In this document: positions 22,078 through 28,819 of the stretch, in pieces
Layout of the letters: each line of letters begins with the position of its first letter
Numbering within the stretch: position 1 is the stretch's first letter
Source: JBICIG01 sp043101605
GTDB taxonomy: Bacteria; Planctomycetota; Phycisphaerae; Phycisphaerales; UBA1924
Reading direction: 5' to 3'
Assembly: GCA_043101605.1 (NCBI GenBank)
Contig: JBICIG010000039.1
Coordinates: 1-36,299 of the forward strand
Length of the DNA: 36,299 bases
Position numbers and translations under genes: made by a program
The notes under the pieces: model-generated
Seen by the model: only the letters and a program-made list of their open reading frames with translations
Databases searched by the model: none
Told to the model about the DNA's origin: nothing

Positions 22078-22637
22078 CCGATCCTCGCCCGAGCTTCGAC
22101 CCGCTCGCCCCGGACCGCCCCCCCGCGCCGCGCGCGACCCATCCCGCGGCGCTCCCCGAGCCGGCGCTGCTCAGGGATTGCACCATCACCCGCGGACGCT
22201 CGGGCGGGCCCGGCGGGCAGCACCGCAACAAGACCGAGACCCACATCACCATCACCCACACGCCCACGGGGCTGGTCGGGCAGGCAGGCGAACGCCGCAG
22301 CGCCGAGGTCAACCGCAAGGTCGCGGTGCGCCGGCTGCGGCTGGAACTGGCGACGCGGCACCGGCTGGGCGTCCCGCCGGGCGAAGCGCGGACCGAACTC
22401 TGGCTCCGCCGATGCCGGGGCGGGCGCATCGCGTGCAACCCGCGCCATGCCGACTTCCCGGCGATGCTGGCGCTGGCGCTCGATGTTCTCGACGCCTGCC
22501 GACTCGATCACAAGAAGGCGGCGATCCGGCTGGGGTGCACGCCCAGCCAACTCGTCAAGTTCCTCAAGGACCACCCGCCGGCGTGGGGACTGGTCAACGA
22601 GCAGCGGGGCGGGCGCGGGATGCCGGCGCTCAAGTGA
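22074..22637 (+). CDS. Peptide chain release factor-like protein (RF-1 domain, GGQ)
   Basis: 187 aa. The core is an RF-1/ArfB-type peptidyl-tRNA hydrolase domain with GGPGGQHRNKTET; the GGQ is at 47-49, followed by 'THTPTGLVGQAG'. There is no stop-codon recognition domain, so this is a rescue-type or RF-like factor, not RF1 or RF2. The C-terminal half is basic and helical ('DHKKAAIRLGCTPSQLVKF'), unlike the short Lys/Arg tail of ArfB. The GTG start overlaps the metallopeptidase stop as GTGA. It probably releases peptides on ribosomes, but the exact substrate is not known. Confidence 0.88.
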   Translation: MTDPRPSFDPLAPDRPPAPRATHPAALPEPALLRDCTITRGRSGGPGGQHRNKTETHITITHTPTGLVGQAGERRSAEVNRKVAVRRLRLELATRHRLGVPPGEARTELWLRRCRGGRIACNPRHADFPAMLALALDVLDACRLDHKKAAIRLGCTPSQLVKFLKDHPPAWGLVNEQRGGRGMPALK

Positions 22638-22665
22638 CACACCGCGTGCGCGCGAAGACGGGATG

Positions 22666-22681
22666 TGTTCCACGTGGAACA
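22666..22681. promoter_or_regulatory. parS: parS centromere site (ParB-binding palindrome)
   Basis: TGTTCCACGTGGAACA is a perfect 16-bp palindrome. It matches the bacterial parS consensus tGTTNCACGTGNAACa at every fixed position. It lies 29 bp after the stop of the RF-like gene, in a convergent intergenic region. ParB nucleates here and spreads, helping segregate the chromosome, and such sites usually cluster near oriC. I find no second copy in the window. Confidence 0.85.
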
Positions 22682-22720
22682 TGGTTGCGGGGGTCGTGCG
22701 CGCGCCCCGGCAGAAAGGCA

Positions 22721-22750
22721 GCACCCGCCCCGTGCGTGGGGGGCGGGTGC
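22721..22750. terminator. Bidirectional hairpin terminator between convergent genes
   Basis: A perfect 11-bp stem (GCACCCGCCCC / GGGGCGGGTGC) encloses an 8-nt loop. On the minus strand it is followed by TGCCTTTCT, a weak T tract, so it fits best as terminator of the exported-protein gene at 22868. It may also stop transcripts from the RF-like gene. Confidence 0.6.
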
Positions 22751-22867
22751 CGAGAGACTTCGTTCGTTCGCATTGCCGGGGTGTGAAACGCTCACCAGTC
22801 CCGGCAGGTCGGCGTGGATCGGGTCAGGATCACGCCGAAGCGAATCAGATCAGGGTCGATCGCCAAA

Positions 22868-23575
22868 TCAGCGGCGACGACGGGCCGCGGCCAAGCCGCC
22901 GAGGCCGAGGAGCGCGAGGCTGCTGGGGGCGGGGCTGACCTGGAGGTCGACCTGCCAGCCGCTCCAGCCGAGGCCGGCGCCGCTGCCGAGGCCGATGCCG
23001 GTGAAGCCGTCCCAGGTGCCGTCGCCGATGTCGAGGAACGAGGTGATGTTGAACGGACCGGCGGCGACCCCGCCAGCGGCATCGAAGAAGGTGAGCTGCG
23101 CGAAGTCGACGATGTTGTTCACGCCGAGGTCGAGCGGGTCGTTGATGCCGATGAACATGGTGGCGCGGGTCAGCGGGATACCGCCGCCGCTGAAGCCGCT
23201 CGGCCACATGTCGAGGCCGTTGGTCGTGAACTGAGCGATCGAGAAGTCAAACGAGCCGTTGGGGGCCAACTCGGCGATCGCGGTGGTCGCGCCGTTGGTC
23301 GTGTGGGTGGTGCCCGCCTCAGAGATGCCGTCGAAGGTGACGACATTGGTGGTGGGGGTGTTGGAGTACTGGAAGAACGCGCTGCTCGTGCCCTGCTGCC
23401 CGAGGAGGGAGTGGGCGTCGTAGGTGCTGCCGTTGGCGGGCGTCTCGGGGAAGATGTAGGGGGTGCCGTCGGCGTTGAAGAGCTCCGAGCGGTCGATCTT
23501 GTAGAGCTGGAACTCCTCAGCGGCGGCGGTCCCGGCGAAGCCGGCGATGACCATGATGCACAGGGTCTTCTTCAT
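22868..23575 (-). CDS. PEP-CTERM-like exported protein
   Basis: 235 aa. The N-terminal signal peptide (MKKTLCIMVIAGFAGTAAAE) is cleaved near residue 19. The body is beta-rich and low in Lys, with many Gly, Thr and Asn residues. The C-terminus is a sorting tail: 'SPAPSSLALLGLGGLAAARRRR' in outline, that is a Pro-Ala motif, a hydrophobic helix and an Arg cluster. Such tails are processed by an exosortase-type system at the cell surface; no exosortase is in the window. AGGAGA lies 7 nt before the ATG. It is the last of three such genes in a row, all on the minus strand. Function unknown. Confidence 0.85.
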   Translation of the reverse strand: MKKTLCIMVIAGFAGTAAAEEFQLYKIDRSELFNADGTPYIFPETPANGSTYDAHSLLGQQGTSSAFFQYSNTPTTNVVTFDGISEAGTTHTTNGATTAIAELAPNGSFDFSIAQFTTNGLDMWPSGFSGGGIPLTRATMFIGINDPLDLGVNNIVDFAQLTFFDAAGGVAAGPFNITSFLDIGDGTWDGFTGIGLGSGAGLGWSGWQVDLQVSPAPSSLALLGLGGLAAARRRR

Positions 23576-23856
23576 CTTGTCTCTCCTGAATCTCTCTTTG
23601 GCCCCGGCACACGCCGGACGCCTGTTCTCTCGCCCGGTTTCCCGGGAACCACGAGCGAAGGAAGCACGCCTCCCCCCGCAAGAAACACGGCACGCGCCCT
23701 TTCGGGCGAGCCCGCGGAACGCAACGGATTGCGGTGCGATCTCTCGTCTCTCTCTCGATCGCTCGTTGCCGCGGGGCGCCTCTCAAACGCTCGGCGGCTC
23801 TCTCCTCTGACCCGGCCGACCTTGGATCCCCGGAATCGGGGTTGATGGGTCGATGC
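23576..23856 (-). promoter_or_regulatory. Long 5' leader of the first exported-protein gene
   Basis: From the predicted transcription start to the ATG there are about 280 nt. On the transcript strand they include CCCGGGAAACCGGG (23646-23633), a 5-bp stem with a GAAA loop. Then come GAGAGA, a second hairpin around CCGGCGTGTGCCGG (23617-23604), another GAGAGA, and the ribosome-binding site. The neighbouring gene at 24078 has the same order of elements. This stretch has no coding gene that I can support. Confidence 0.45.
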
Positions 23857-23861
23857 TCGGT

Positions 23862-23890
23862 ATCTTGACAAAGCCGAGGGCCTGCGTCAA
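23862..23890 (-). promoter_or_regulatory. Probable sigma-70 promoter of the first exported-protein gene
   Basis: On the minus strand TTGACG (23890-23885) and CAAGAT (23867-23862) are separated by 17 bp, inside an AT-richer patch in otherwise GC-rich DNA. The start codon is about 290 nt downstream, giving a long leader. Confidence 0.5.
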
Positions 23891-23999
23891 TGTGAAAAGT
23901 TCGAAAGTTCGTCGAACCGGCTTGCCTTTGGCGATGTTCTTAATGTGCTAGGTACTGTTTTGTGAACTTGGGGGGTTCCCCGGGCGAGGCGCAAGAAAT

Positions 24000-24028
24000 G
24001 CCCCCGTCCGGGAAGTCCGAACGGGGGC
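24000..24028 (-). terminator. Hairpin terminator after the second exported-protein gene
   Basis: An 8-bp perfect outer stem (GCCCCCGT / ACGGGGGC) with further pairing inside. On the minus strand it is followed by ATTTCTT. It lies 50 bp after the stop codon at 24078, as expected for an intrinsic terminator. Confidence 0.6.
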
Positions 24029-24077
24029 GAAGCGGTGCATGGGGAGGGTCGCGCCGAGGCGACCCGGCCGGTGCGGC

Positions 24078-24752
24078 TCAGCGGCGACGACGGGTCGCGG
24101 CGAGCCCGCCGAGCCCGAGGAGCGCGAGGCTGCCCGGGGCGGGCGTCTGAGCGACGACGAAGAAGCGGAAGCGGTCGCTGGTGGAGGTGATGCTGTCGAC
24201 CGAGTCGGCCAGGAGGGAGACGCCGCGGAGGGTGAAGTCGCCGCGGGGCCCGGCGAGGGTGTGGAAGTTGGTGTAGAAGCCGTTGCCGGTGTAGGTGGCG
24301 TTGGCGGAGGGGACGGCGGCGAAGCCCGACCCGCCGTCGAACTCGACGCCGCTGAAGGTGACCGAGTGCTCGGCATCGACGATGCGGGCGCCGATGTTGA
24401 GGTTGACGAGGCTGTTGCCGCCGAGGCTGAGCGAGCGGGAGATGGAGTCGGCGAGGTTGGTGTAGGCGTTGTCGGAGTAGATGTTGAAGGTGACGGTCTC
24501 GGTCGAGTCATCCCAGACGACCTCCCAGGAGCGTTCGGTGTTGACCCACCACTGTGTGGAGATGGTGTTCCCCTGGAGGCGGGTGCTGAGCCCGTCGGCG
24601 TCCTCGAGATAGCTCTTGTAGTTGCCGCGCTGCTCGGAGCCGACGGCGTTGAAGGCGGTCAGGCCCGTGTCGGTCGCGCCCGGGACCAGCGTGATCTGGG
24701 CGGCGGCGGGCGCGGCGATGGCGGCGAGCACGAGTGCTTGGATCGGCTTCAT
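24078..24752 (-). CDS. PEP-CTERM-like exported protein
   Basis: 224 aa with a signal peptide (MKPIQALVLAAIAAPAAAQ) and a beta-rich body. The sorting tail has 'TPAPGSLALLGLGGLAA' followed by TRRRR. The ATG at 24752 follows AGGAAG by about 9 nt; in-frame upstream codons belong to the leader. It has its own promoter and terminator, so the three exported-protein genes are probably separate transcripts. Its sequence is unlike that of the two neighbours except at the ends. It probably sits at the cell surface or in the envelope; function unknown. Confidence 0.83.
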   Translation of the reverse strand: MKPIQALVLAAIAAPAAAQITLVPGATDTGLTAFNAVGSEQRGNYKSYLEDADGLSTRLQGNTISTQWWVNTERSWEVVWDDSTETVTFNIYSDNAYTNLADSISRSLSLGGNSLVNLNIGARIVDAEHSVTFSGVEFDGGSGFAAVPSANATYTGNGFYTNFHTLAGPRGDFTLRGVSLLADSVDSITSTSDRFRFFVVAQTPAPGSLALLGLGGLAATRRRR

Positions 24753-24916
24753 GGCAAAAACTTCCTGTCTGTGACCTGTCTCTCTCGCGATCCCAAACGG
24801 CTCGGGATCGATCTCTCTCATGCCCGGTTTCCCGGGCAGGTGCGGCGGGGCGAGGCCCGCGGCACTTGTTTCTACGGGCGCGGCTTCGAGAGGAATCGAA
24901 GTTGGCAGGGATTCCA
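24753..24916 (-). promoter_or_regulatory. Long 5' leader of the second exported-protein gene
   Basis: About 164 nt between the predicted start and the ATG. Reading 5' to 3' on the transcript: TGCCCGGGAAACCGGGCA (24838-24821), a 7-bp stem with a GAAA loop; then GAGAGAGA; a hairpin GATCCC...GGGATC (24808-24788); another GAGAGAGA; and the ribosome-binding site. The first hairpin shares a 14-nt core with the leader of the gene at 22868. Confidence 0.45.
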
Positions 24917-24922
24917 CGGGCG

Positions 24923-24951
24923 ATCGTGCTCGGGCGTGTCGAGTTTCACAA
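24923..24951 (-). promoter_or_regulatory. Possible promoter of the second exported-protein gene
   Basis: On the minus strand TTGTGA (24951-24946) and CACGAT (24928-24923) are 17 bp apart. The spacing and the CAnGAT -10 type match the promoter proposed for the gene at 22868. Confidence 0.35.
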
Positions 24952-24989
24952 TTCCTGCGCCCGATAACGGGGCGATCGGCGTTTGGAAT

Positions 24990-25021
24990 CGCCCGCGTCT
25001 GACTCTCGTCGGACGCGGGCG
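24990..25021 (-). terminator. Hairpin after the third exported-protein gene
   Basis: A perfect 10-bp stem (CGCCCGCGTC / GACGCGGGCG) with a 12-nt loop lies about 50 bp after the stop at 25073. The trailing sequence on the minus strand is ATTCCAAA, a weak T tract, so it is less certain than the other two. Confidence 0.45.
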
Positions 25022-25072
25022 GGTGGCGGCGGATGGCCGCGGGGGGGAATCACGGATGCTGCCGCGAGGAAC

Positions 25073-25729
25073 TCAGCGGCGGCGGCGGGCGGCGGCGAGG
25101 CCGCCGAGGCCCAGGAGCGCCATGCTCGCGGGTGCGGGCACGACTTCCATGGTCATGCGGTGGACATCGCCGGTGGTCGAGCCGACGGCGGGGGCGACAT
25201 CCTTGAAGCGCCACGCGAAGAGCGTGGGGAGCCCGTCGGGGTTGTTGGTGCCGTCGTCGGCGATCATGTCGACGAAGCCGGCGGCGGGGACGGCGGTCGC
25301 GTTGGGATCGGTGAGGGTGATCGTCCAGATGCTGGTGAAGCTGGCGCTGGGCAGGCGGACACCGAAGCTGGAGACGGGGACGCCGCCGGTGTCGCGGAAC
25401 TGGAAGAAGACGACCTCGTTGACGCTCTCGACGCCGCCGACGAAGCGGAAGACCGAGAGGGTGCTGGGGCTGGAGATGGTGGAGACATAGTCATCGGAGA
25501 TGCTGGTGGTGCTCATGGGGGTCTGGACATTGCCCTCGAAGGCGAGCGAGTCGTAGACGATGCCGATGTCCTCGGCGGAGGTGGAGTTGGCGGGGGTGTC
25601 GGCCGACAGCTCGGTGATCGTCACGCCGTTGCCGTGGCTGAAGATCGGCGTGTTGTGGAAATCGATCGGGCCGGCGACGGCCAGGCCGGCGCACGAGGCG
25701 ACGGCGACGGCGGCAAAAGCGCGCTTCAT
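25073..25729 (-). CDS. PEP-CTERM-like exported protein
   Basis: 218 aa. Signal peptide MKRAFAAVAVASCAGLAVAG, then a beta-rich domain rich in Thr, Ser and Asp, and a sorting tail 'VPAPASMALLGLGGLAA' plus ARRRR. AGGAGA lies 7 nt before the ATG at 25729. The leader lacks the GAAA hairpin of the other two exported-protein genes. It is a likely surface-anchored or secreted protein of unknown role; its tail is the clearest lineage marker in the window. Confidence 0.84.
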   Translation of the reverse strand: MKRAFAAVAVASCAGLAVAGPIDFHNTPIFSHGNGVTITELSADTPANSTSAEDIGIVYDSLAFEGNVQTPMSTTSISDDYVSTISSPSTLSVFRFVGGVESVNEVVFFQFRDTGGVPVSSFGVRLPSASFTSIWTITLTDPNATAVPAAGFVDMIADDGTNNPDGLPTLFAWRFKDVAPAVGSTTGDVHRMTMEVVPAPASMALLGLGGLAAARRRR

Positions 25730-26015
25730 CTCTGTTCTCCTGTTTGGGATCCAACGGGTCACTCGAACGCCGCGAACGACGCGGGGGTCAGGTCCGAGGG
25801 TGATCGGGGCGCGAACGCCGCGCCGCCGTGTGGACCATGCCGCGCCCCGTGGGGTTTGACGAGCAGCGAGCGAGAAAGACCGCCGGGCCGCGTGCGCAGA
25901 GGCGGCGCGATCGCTACAGACTGCCGAGGTTGCCGGTGATCGGGCGGGGTCGTTTCGGGACGCGTCGATCGCGAAGCCGGCGTGGCGGCTGGCGCGTGGG
26001 GCGTCGCCGCGGGGG

Positions 26016-27101
26016 TTACCAGCGTTCGTCGTCGGTTTGCGGACCGAGCGGCCAGCGGTCGGTCGATTCGCCGTTGACCGTGGTGCCGTTCTGGATGCCC
26101 GTTCGCACGCCGATGAGGAAGTCGTGGGGGAAGTTGAGCGCGGGCTGGCTGAGTTCGTCGAGCGTGGCGCGGTGGGCGTCGGTGAGGTTGATGTCGAGGG
26201 CGCCGAGGTTGGCCTGCAGTTGGCTCATGGTGCGCGCGCCGATGATGGTCGAGGTGACGCCGGGTCGGTCCTGCACCCACTTGAGCGCGACCTGGGCGGG
26301 GGTGGCGCTGGTTTCCTCGGCGATCGCGGCGAGGGCGTCGACGATCTTGAAGGTCTTCTCGGTCAGGTGCTTGGAGTCTTCCTTGTAGCGCCCGTCGCCT
26401 TCGTCGGGCATCTTGTCGCGGGTGTACTTGCCGGTGAGGATGCCGCCCTTGAGGGGGGACCAGGGCGTGACGCCCATGCCCAGGTGCCTCGCCATCGGGA
26501 GGAGTTCGCCCTCGACGGTGCGCTCCAGGAGCGAGTACTCGATCTGGAGGGCGATCGCGGGGGACCAGTCGCGGAAGATGGCTTCGTATTGGGCGGCGGC
26601 GCAGACCCACGCCGGGTGATCGCTGAACCCGATGTAGCGGACCTTGCCGGAGCGGACGAGGTCGTCGAGCGCGCGCATCATCTCGTCCCACGGCGTGGAC
26701 TTGTCCCAGAAGTGCGCCCAGTAGAGGTCGATGTGGTCGGTCTGGAGACGGCGGAGGGATTCCTCGCACGCGTTCATGAGGGACTTGCGGTTGGCCCCGC
26801 CGCCGTTGGGATCGCCCGGGAACATGTTGCCCATGAACTTGGTGGCGATGACGACGCGGTCGCGCTTGGCGGGGTGGCGTCCGAGGTGGTCGCCGATGAT
26901 CTTCTCGGAGTGCCCCTTGGTGTAGATGTTGGCGGTGTCGAGGAAGTTGCCGCCGCGGTCGAGGTAGGCGTCGATGATCGCGACGGAATCCTCGACGGTG
27001 GAACCCCAACCCCATTCCTTTCCGAAGGTCATGGTTCCGAGACAGAGCGGGCTGACGCGGAGCCCGGATCGGCCGAGCGTGACATAATGGTTGAGCGGCA
27101 T
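26016..27101 (-). CDS. Aldo/keto reductase
   Basis: 361 aa NAD(P)H-dependent oxidoreductase with a TIM-barrel fold. The catalytic tetrad is visible: Asp55, Tyr60, Lys88 and His130 (in 'FLDTANIY', 'VVIATKF' and 'LYWAHFW'). The substrate-binding and cofactor strands follow ('YIGFSDHPAWV', 'LQIEYSLLER', 'STIIGARTMSQL'). The ATG at 27101 has AAGGAGA about 8 nt upstream. The gene ends in TAA. It resembles the AKR branch that acts on sugars and other carbonyl compounds; the substrate cannot be inferred. Monocistronic, divergent from the zinc-ribbon gene. Confidence 0.92.
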   Translation of the reverse strand: MPLNHYVTLGRSGLRVSPLCLGTMTFGKEWGWGSTVEDSVAIIDAYLDRGGNFLDTANIYTKGHSEKIIGDHLGRHPAKRDRVVIATKFMGNMFPGDPNGGGANRKSLMNACEESLRRLQTDHIDLYWAHFWDKSTPWDEMMRALDDLVRSGKVRYIGFSDHPAWVCAAAQYEAIFRDWSPAIALQIEYSLLERTVEGELLPMARHLGMGVTPWSPLKGGILTGKYTRDKMPDEGDGRYKEDSKHLTEKTFKIVDALAAIAEETSATPAQVALKWVQDRPGVTSTIIGARTMSQLQANLGALDINLTDAHRATLDELSQPALNFPHDFLIGVRTGIQNGTTVNGESTDRWPLGPQTDDERW

Positions 27102-27204
27102 GAGCGGATCTCCTTCCAAACCTCGGCGGAGCGTAGGGCGGGGCAAGGCCCGGCGGGCTCCGTGCCGATATGATCGGATCTACGACGATCGGGAATGTCT
27201 GCGT

Positions 27205-27696
27205 GTGATTCGATCGTGGCGGGCGCTTCGGCAACTGGGTCGAATGGGTCTCCGCAAGGACGTGATCAAGCGGGCACGCGCCGTTGATCGTCGACTTTGC
27301 GCCCAATCGGGTTCGTTTCGAGCCGAACGGACAAGAACGCGCTGGCTGGGAGCGCTCGGAATCACTCTCCTCTGGACCGTCCTGATCATGCGCTGGTCGG
27401 ATTTTGATGCGCCTGGCCTGTTCACTCTGATGGGGCTTCCCGGCGTCTGGTTGCTGATTCGAGCATCTCGGTTTGAGTCGCGCGTCGACCGAGCTGTTGG
27501 GGCCGTCGCGTACCTGCGTCATGGCGTGTGCCCATGCGACAGCGAGTCACTGACGGAACGCTTGCCCGAGGCCGACGGCTGCGTCGTCTGCCCCGAGTGC
27601 GAGGCGGCGTGGCGGTTGCCCCGCAGGGTTCGGCGCCCGAAGGGCCCGGAGAATCAACTCTTGAACCCGGGGAACTCCGGCCCCGCTCACCGGTAG
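27205..27696 (+). CDS. Two-TM membrane protein with C-terminal zinc ribbon
   Basis: About 163 aa from a GTG start; an ATG at 27244 is an alternative, and neither has a strong ribosome-binding site. A basic N-terminal region of about 45 residues is followed by two hydrophobic segments at about 48-63 (LGALGITLLWTVLIMRW) and 68-86 (APGLFTLMGLPGVWLLIR). A C-terminal cysteine cluster follows: CPC at 109-111 and CVVCPEC at 126-132, then 'AAWRLP'. The pattern fits a membrane protein with a cytoplasmic zinc ribbon. By eye the coding DNA is clearly less GC-rich than its neighbours. Function unknown. Confidence 0.65.
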   Translation: MIRSWRALRQLGRMGLRKDVIKRARAVDRRLCAQSGSFRAERTRTRWLGALGITLLWTVLIMRWSDFDAPGLFTLMGLPGVWLLIRASRFESRVDRAVGAVAYLRHGVCPCDSESLTERLPEADGCVVCPECEAAWRLPRRVRRPKGPENQLLNPGNSGPAHR

Positions 27697-27808
27697 AACG
27701 CGGTTGGTCGGCTCCGGTCGGCCGGGCCGGGTTTCGTGCGGCCGTGGGGTCACGCGTGGGGGCTGCCGTGTTCGGGTACCAGGAGCGGGGCGAAAGAGGA
27801 AATCACGT

Positions 27809-28810
27809 ATGAAACGGATCGTTCATCGGATGGTGTGGTCGTCGGCGTGTGCGCTGGCGGCCGCGGTCGGGTCGCCGGCCTCGGCGGGTGTGCTCACGGG
27901 CACGGAAGCCGCCTCGGCTCCGACGCTCGCACAGCCGAGCACCGCGGCGCAGGACGCCCAGCGGGCGTGGCAGGCGCAGGACTACGAAGGCGCGATCGAG
28001 CCGCTGCGGCAGGTCGTCAAGGAGCAGCCGGGCAACGGGCAGGCGTGGTTCCAGCTCGGGTACGCGCTGCACGTGACGGGCGAGTACGAGCAAGCGATCC
28101 CGATCCACAAAAAGGCGGCCGAGTTCCCGCAGGCGCGGCCGACAGCGCTCTACAACCTCGCGTGCGCCTATGCGCTGACCGACAAGGCCGACAAGGCGTT
28201 CAAGACGCTGCACAGCGCGGCGAAGTTCGGCATGCGCGACGTCCAGCTCATCGAGCAGGACTCTGACCTTGAGTCGCTCCGCGGCGACGAGCGCTGGGAC
28301 GAATTTCTGGGCACGGTGCGCGGGTACGCGGCCAACCCACCGGAGGACGCGCTGGGCTTCTGGGTCGGTTCGTGGGATTGCTACGGCGCGATGTCGGGAA
28401 AAAAGGCGGGGACCAACACGCTCGCGTGGCGCTCGGGCAGCCGGGCGATCCATGAGTCATGGGCTTCGGGCGGCGGGTTCACGGGCGAGAGCTGGAACTG
28501 GTTCGACACCAACAAGGGCGTGTGGAGGCAGGTGTGGGTGGACCAGGGTGGCAACCCGGTCGAGTTCACCGGCACCGCGAAGGACGACGGGATTCTCTTT
28601 GAGGCCAAGACGCCCATGGTCACCGGCGGCACGCAGTGGACACGCATGTACGTGCGTCCGATCGGGGAGAACTGGGTGCGTCAGACCGGGACCGTCTCGA
28701 CCGATCAGGGCGAGACGTGGCAGCCGCGCTACGACCTGGTCTATGTCCCCAGCGGCGAGGCGTACAGCGCCGAGAAGCTCGCCGAGATGACCGAGCCCGG
28801 CGAGCTGTGA
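27809..28810 (+). CDS. Secreted TPR protein with C-terminal DUF1579-like domain
   Basis: 333 aa. A signal peptide (VWSSACALAAAVGSPASAG) ends near residue 27. TPR-like helical repeats span about 48-150 ('AWQAQDYEGAIEPLRQVV', 'AWFQLGYALHVTGEYEQAI', 'ALYNLACAYALTDKADKAF'). The C-terminal half, from 'LGFWVGSWDCYGAMSGK', is a beta-barrel-like domain with 'SWNWFDTNKGVWRQVWVD', resembling DUF1579 or lipocalin-like proteins. GAGGA lies 8 nt before the ATG at 27809. It probably works in the periplasm; the ligand is unknown. It converges on mutS with a 9-bp gap. Confidence 0.82.
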   Translation: MKRIVHRMVWSSACALAAAVGSPASAGVLTGTEAASAPTLAQPSTAAQDAQRAWQAQDYEGAIEPLRQVVKEQPGNGQAWFQLGYALHVTGEYEQAIPIHKKAAEFPQARPTALYNLACAYALTDKADKAFKTLHSAAKFGMRDVQLIEQDSDLESLRGDERWDEFLGTVRGYAANPPEDALGFWVGSWDCYGAMSGKKAGTNTLAWRSGSRAIHESWASGGGFTGESWNWFDTNKGVWRQVWVDQGGNPVEFTGTAKDDGILFEAKTPMVTGGTQWTRMYVRPIGENWVRQTGTVSTDQGETWQPRYDLVYVPSGEAYSAEKLAEMTEPGEL

Positions 28811-28819
28811 GACGCTGAG

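Noticed and set aside
23633..23650. TTTCCCGGGAA resembles the Noc-binding site next to a genuine parS about 1 kb away
   Set aside because: Noc is known from Firmicutes only. The second copy at 24821-24838 breaks the CCCGGG-centred palindrome but keeps the GAAA hairpin, so an RNA hairpin is the better explanation.
25759..27522. A 587-codon open frame on the minus strand
   Set aside because: It is a shadow of the aldo/keto reductase in another frame, rich in Arg and Pro.
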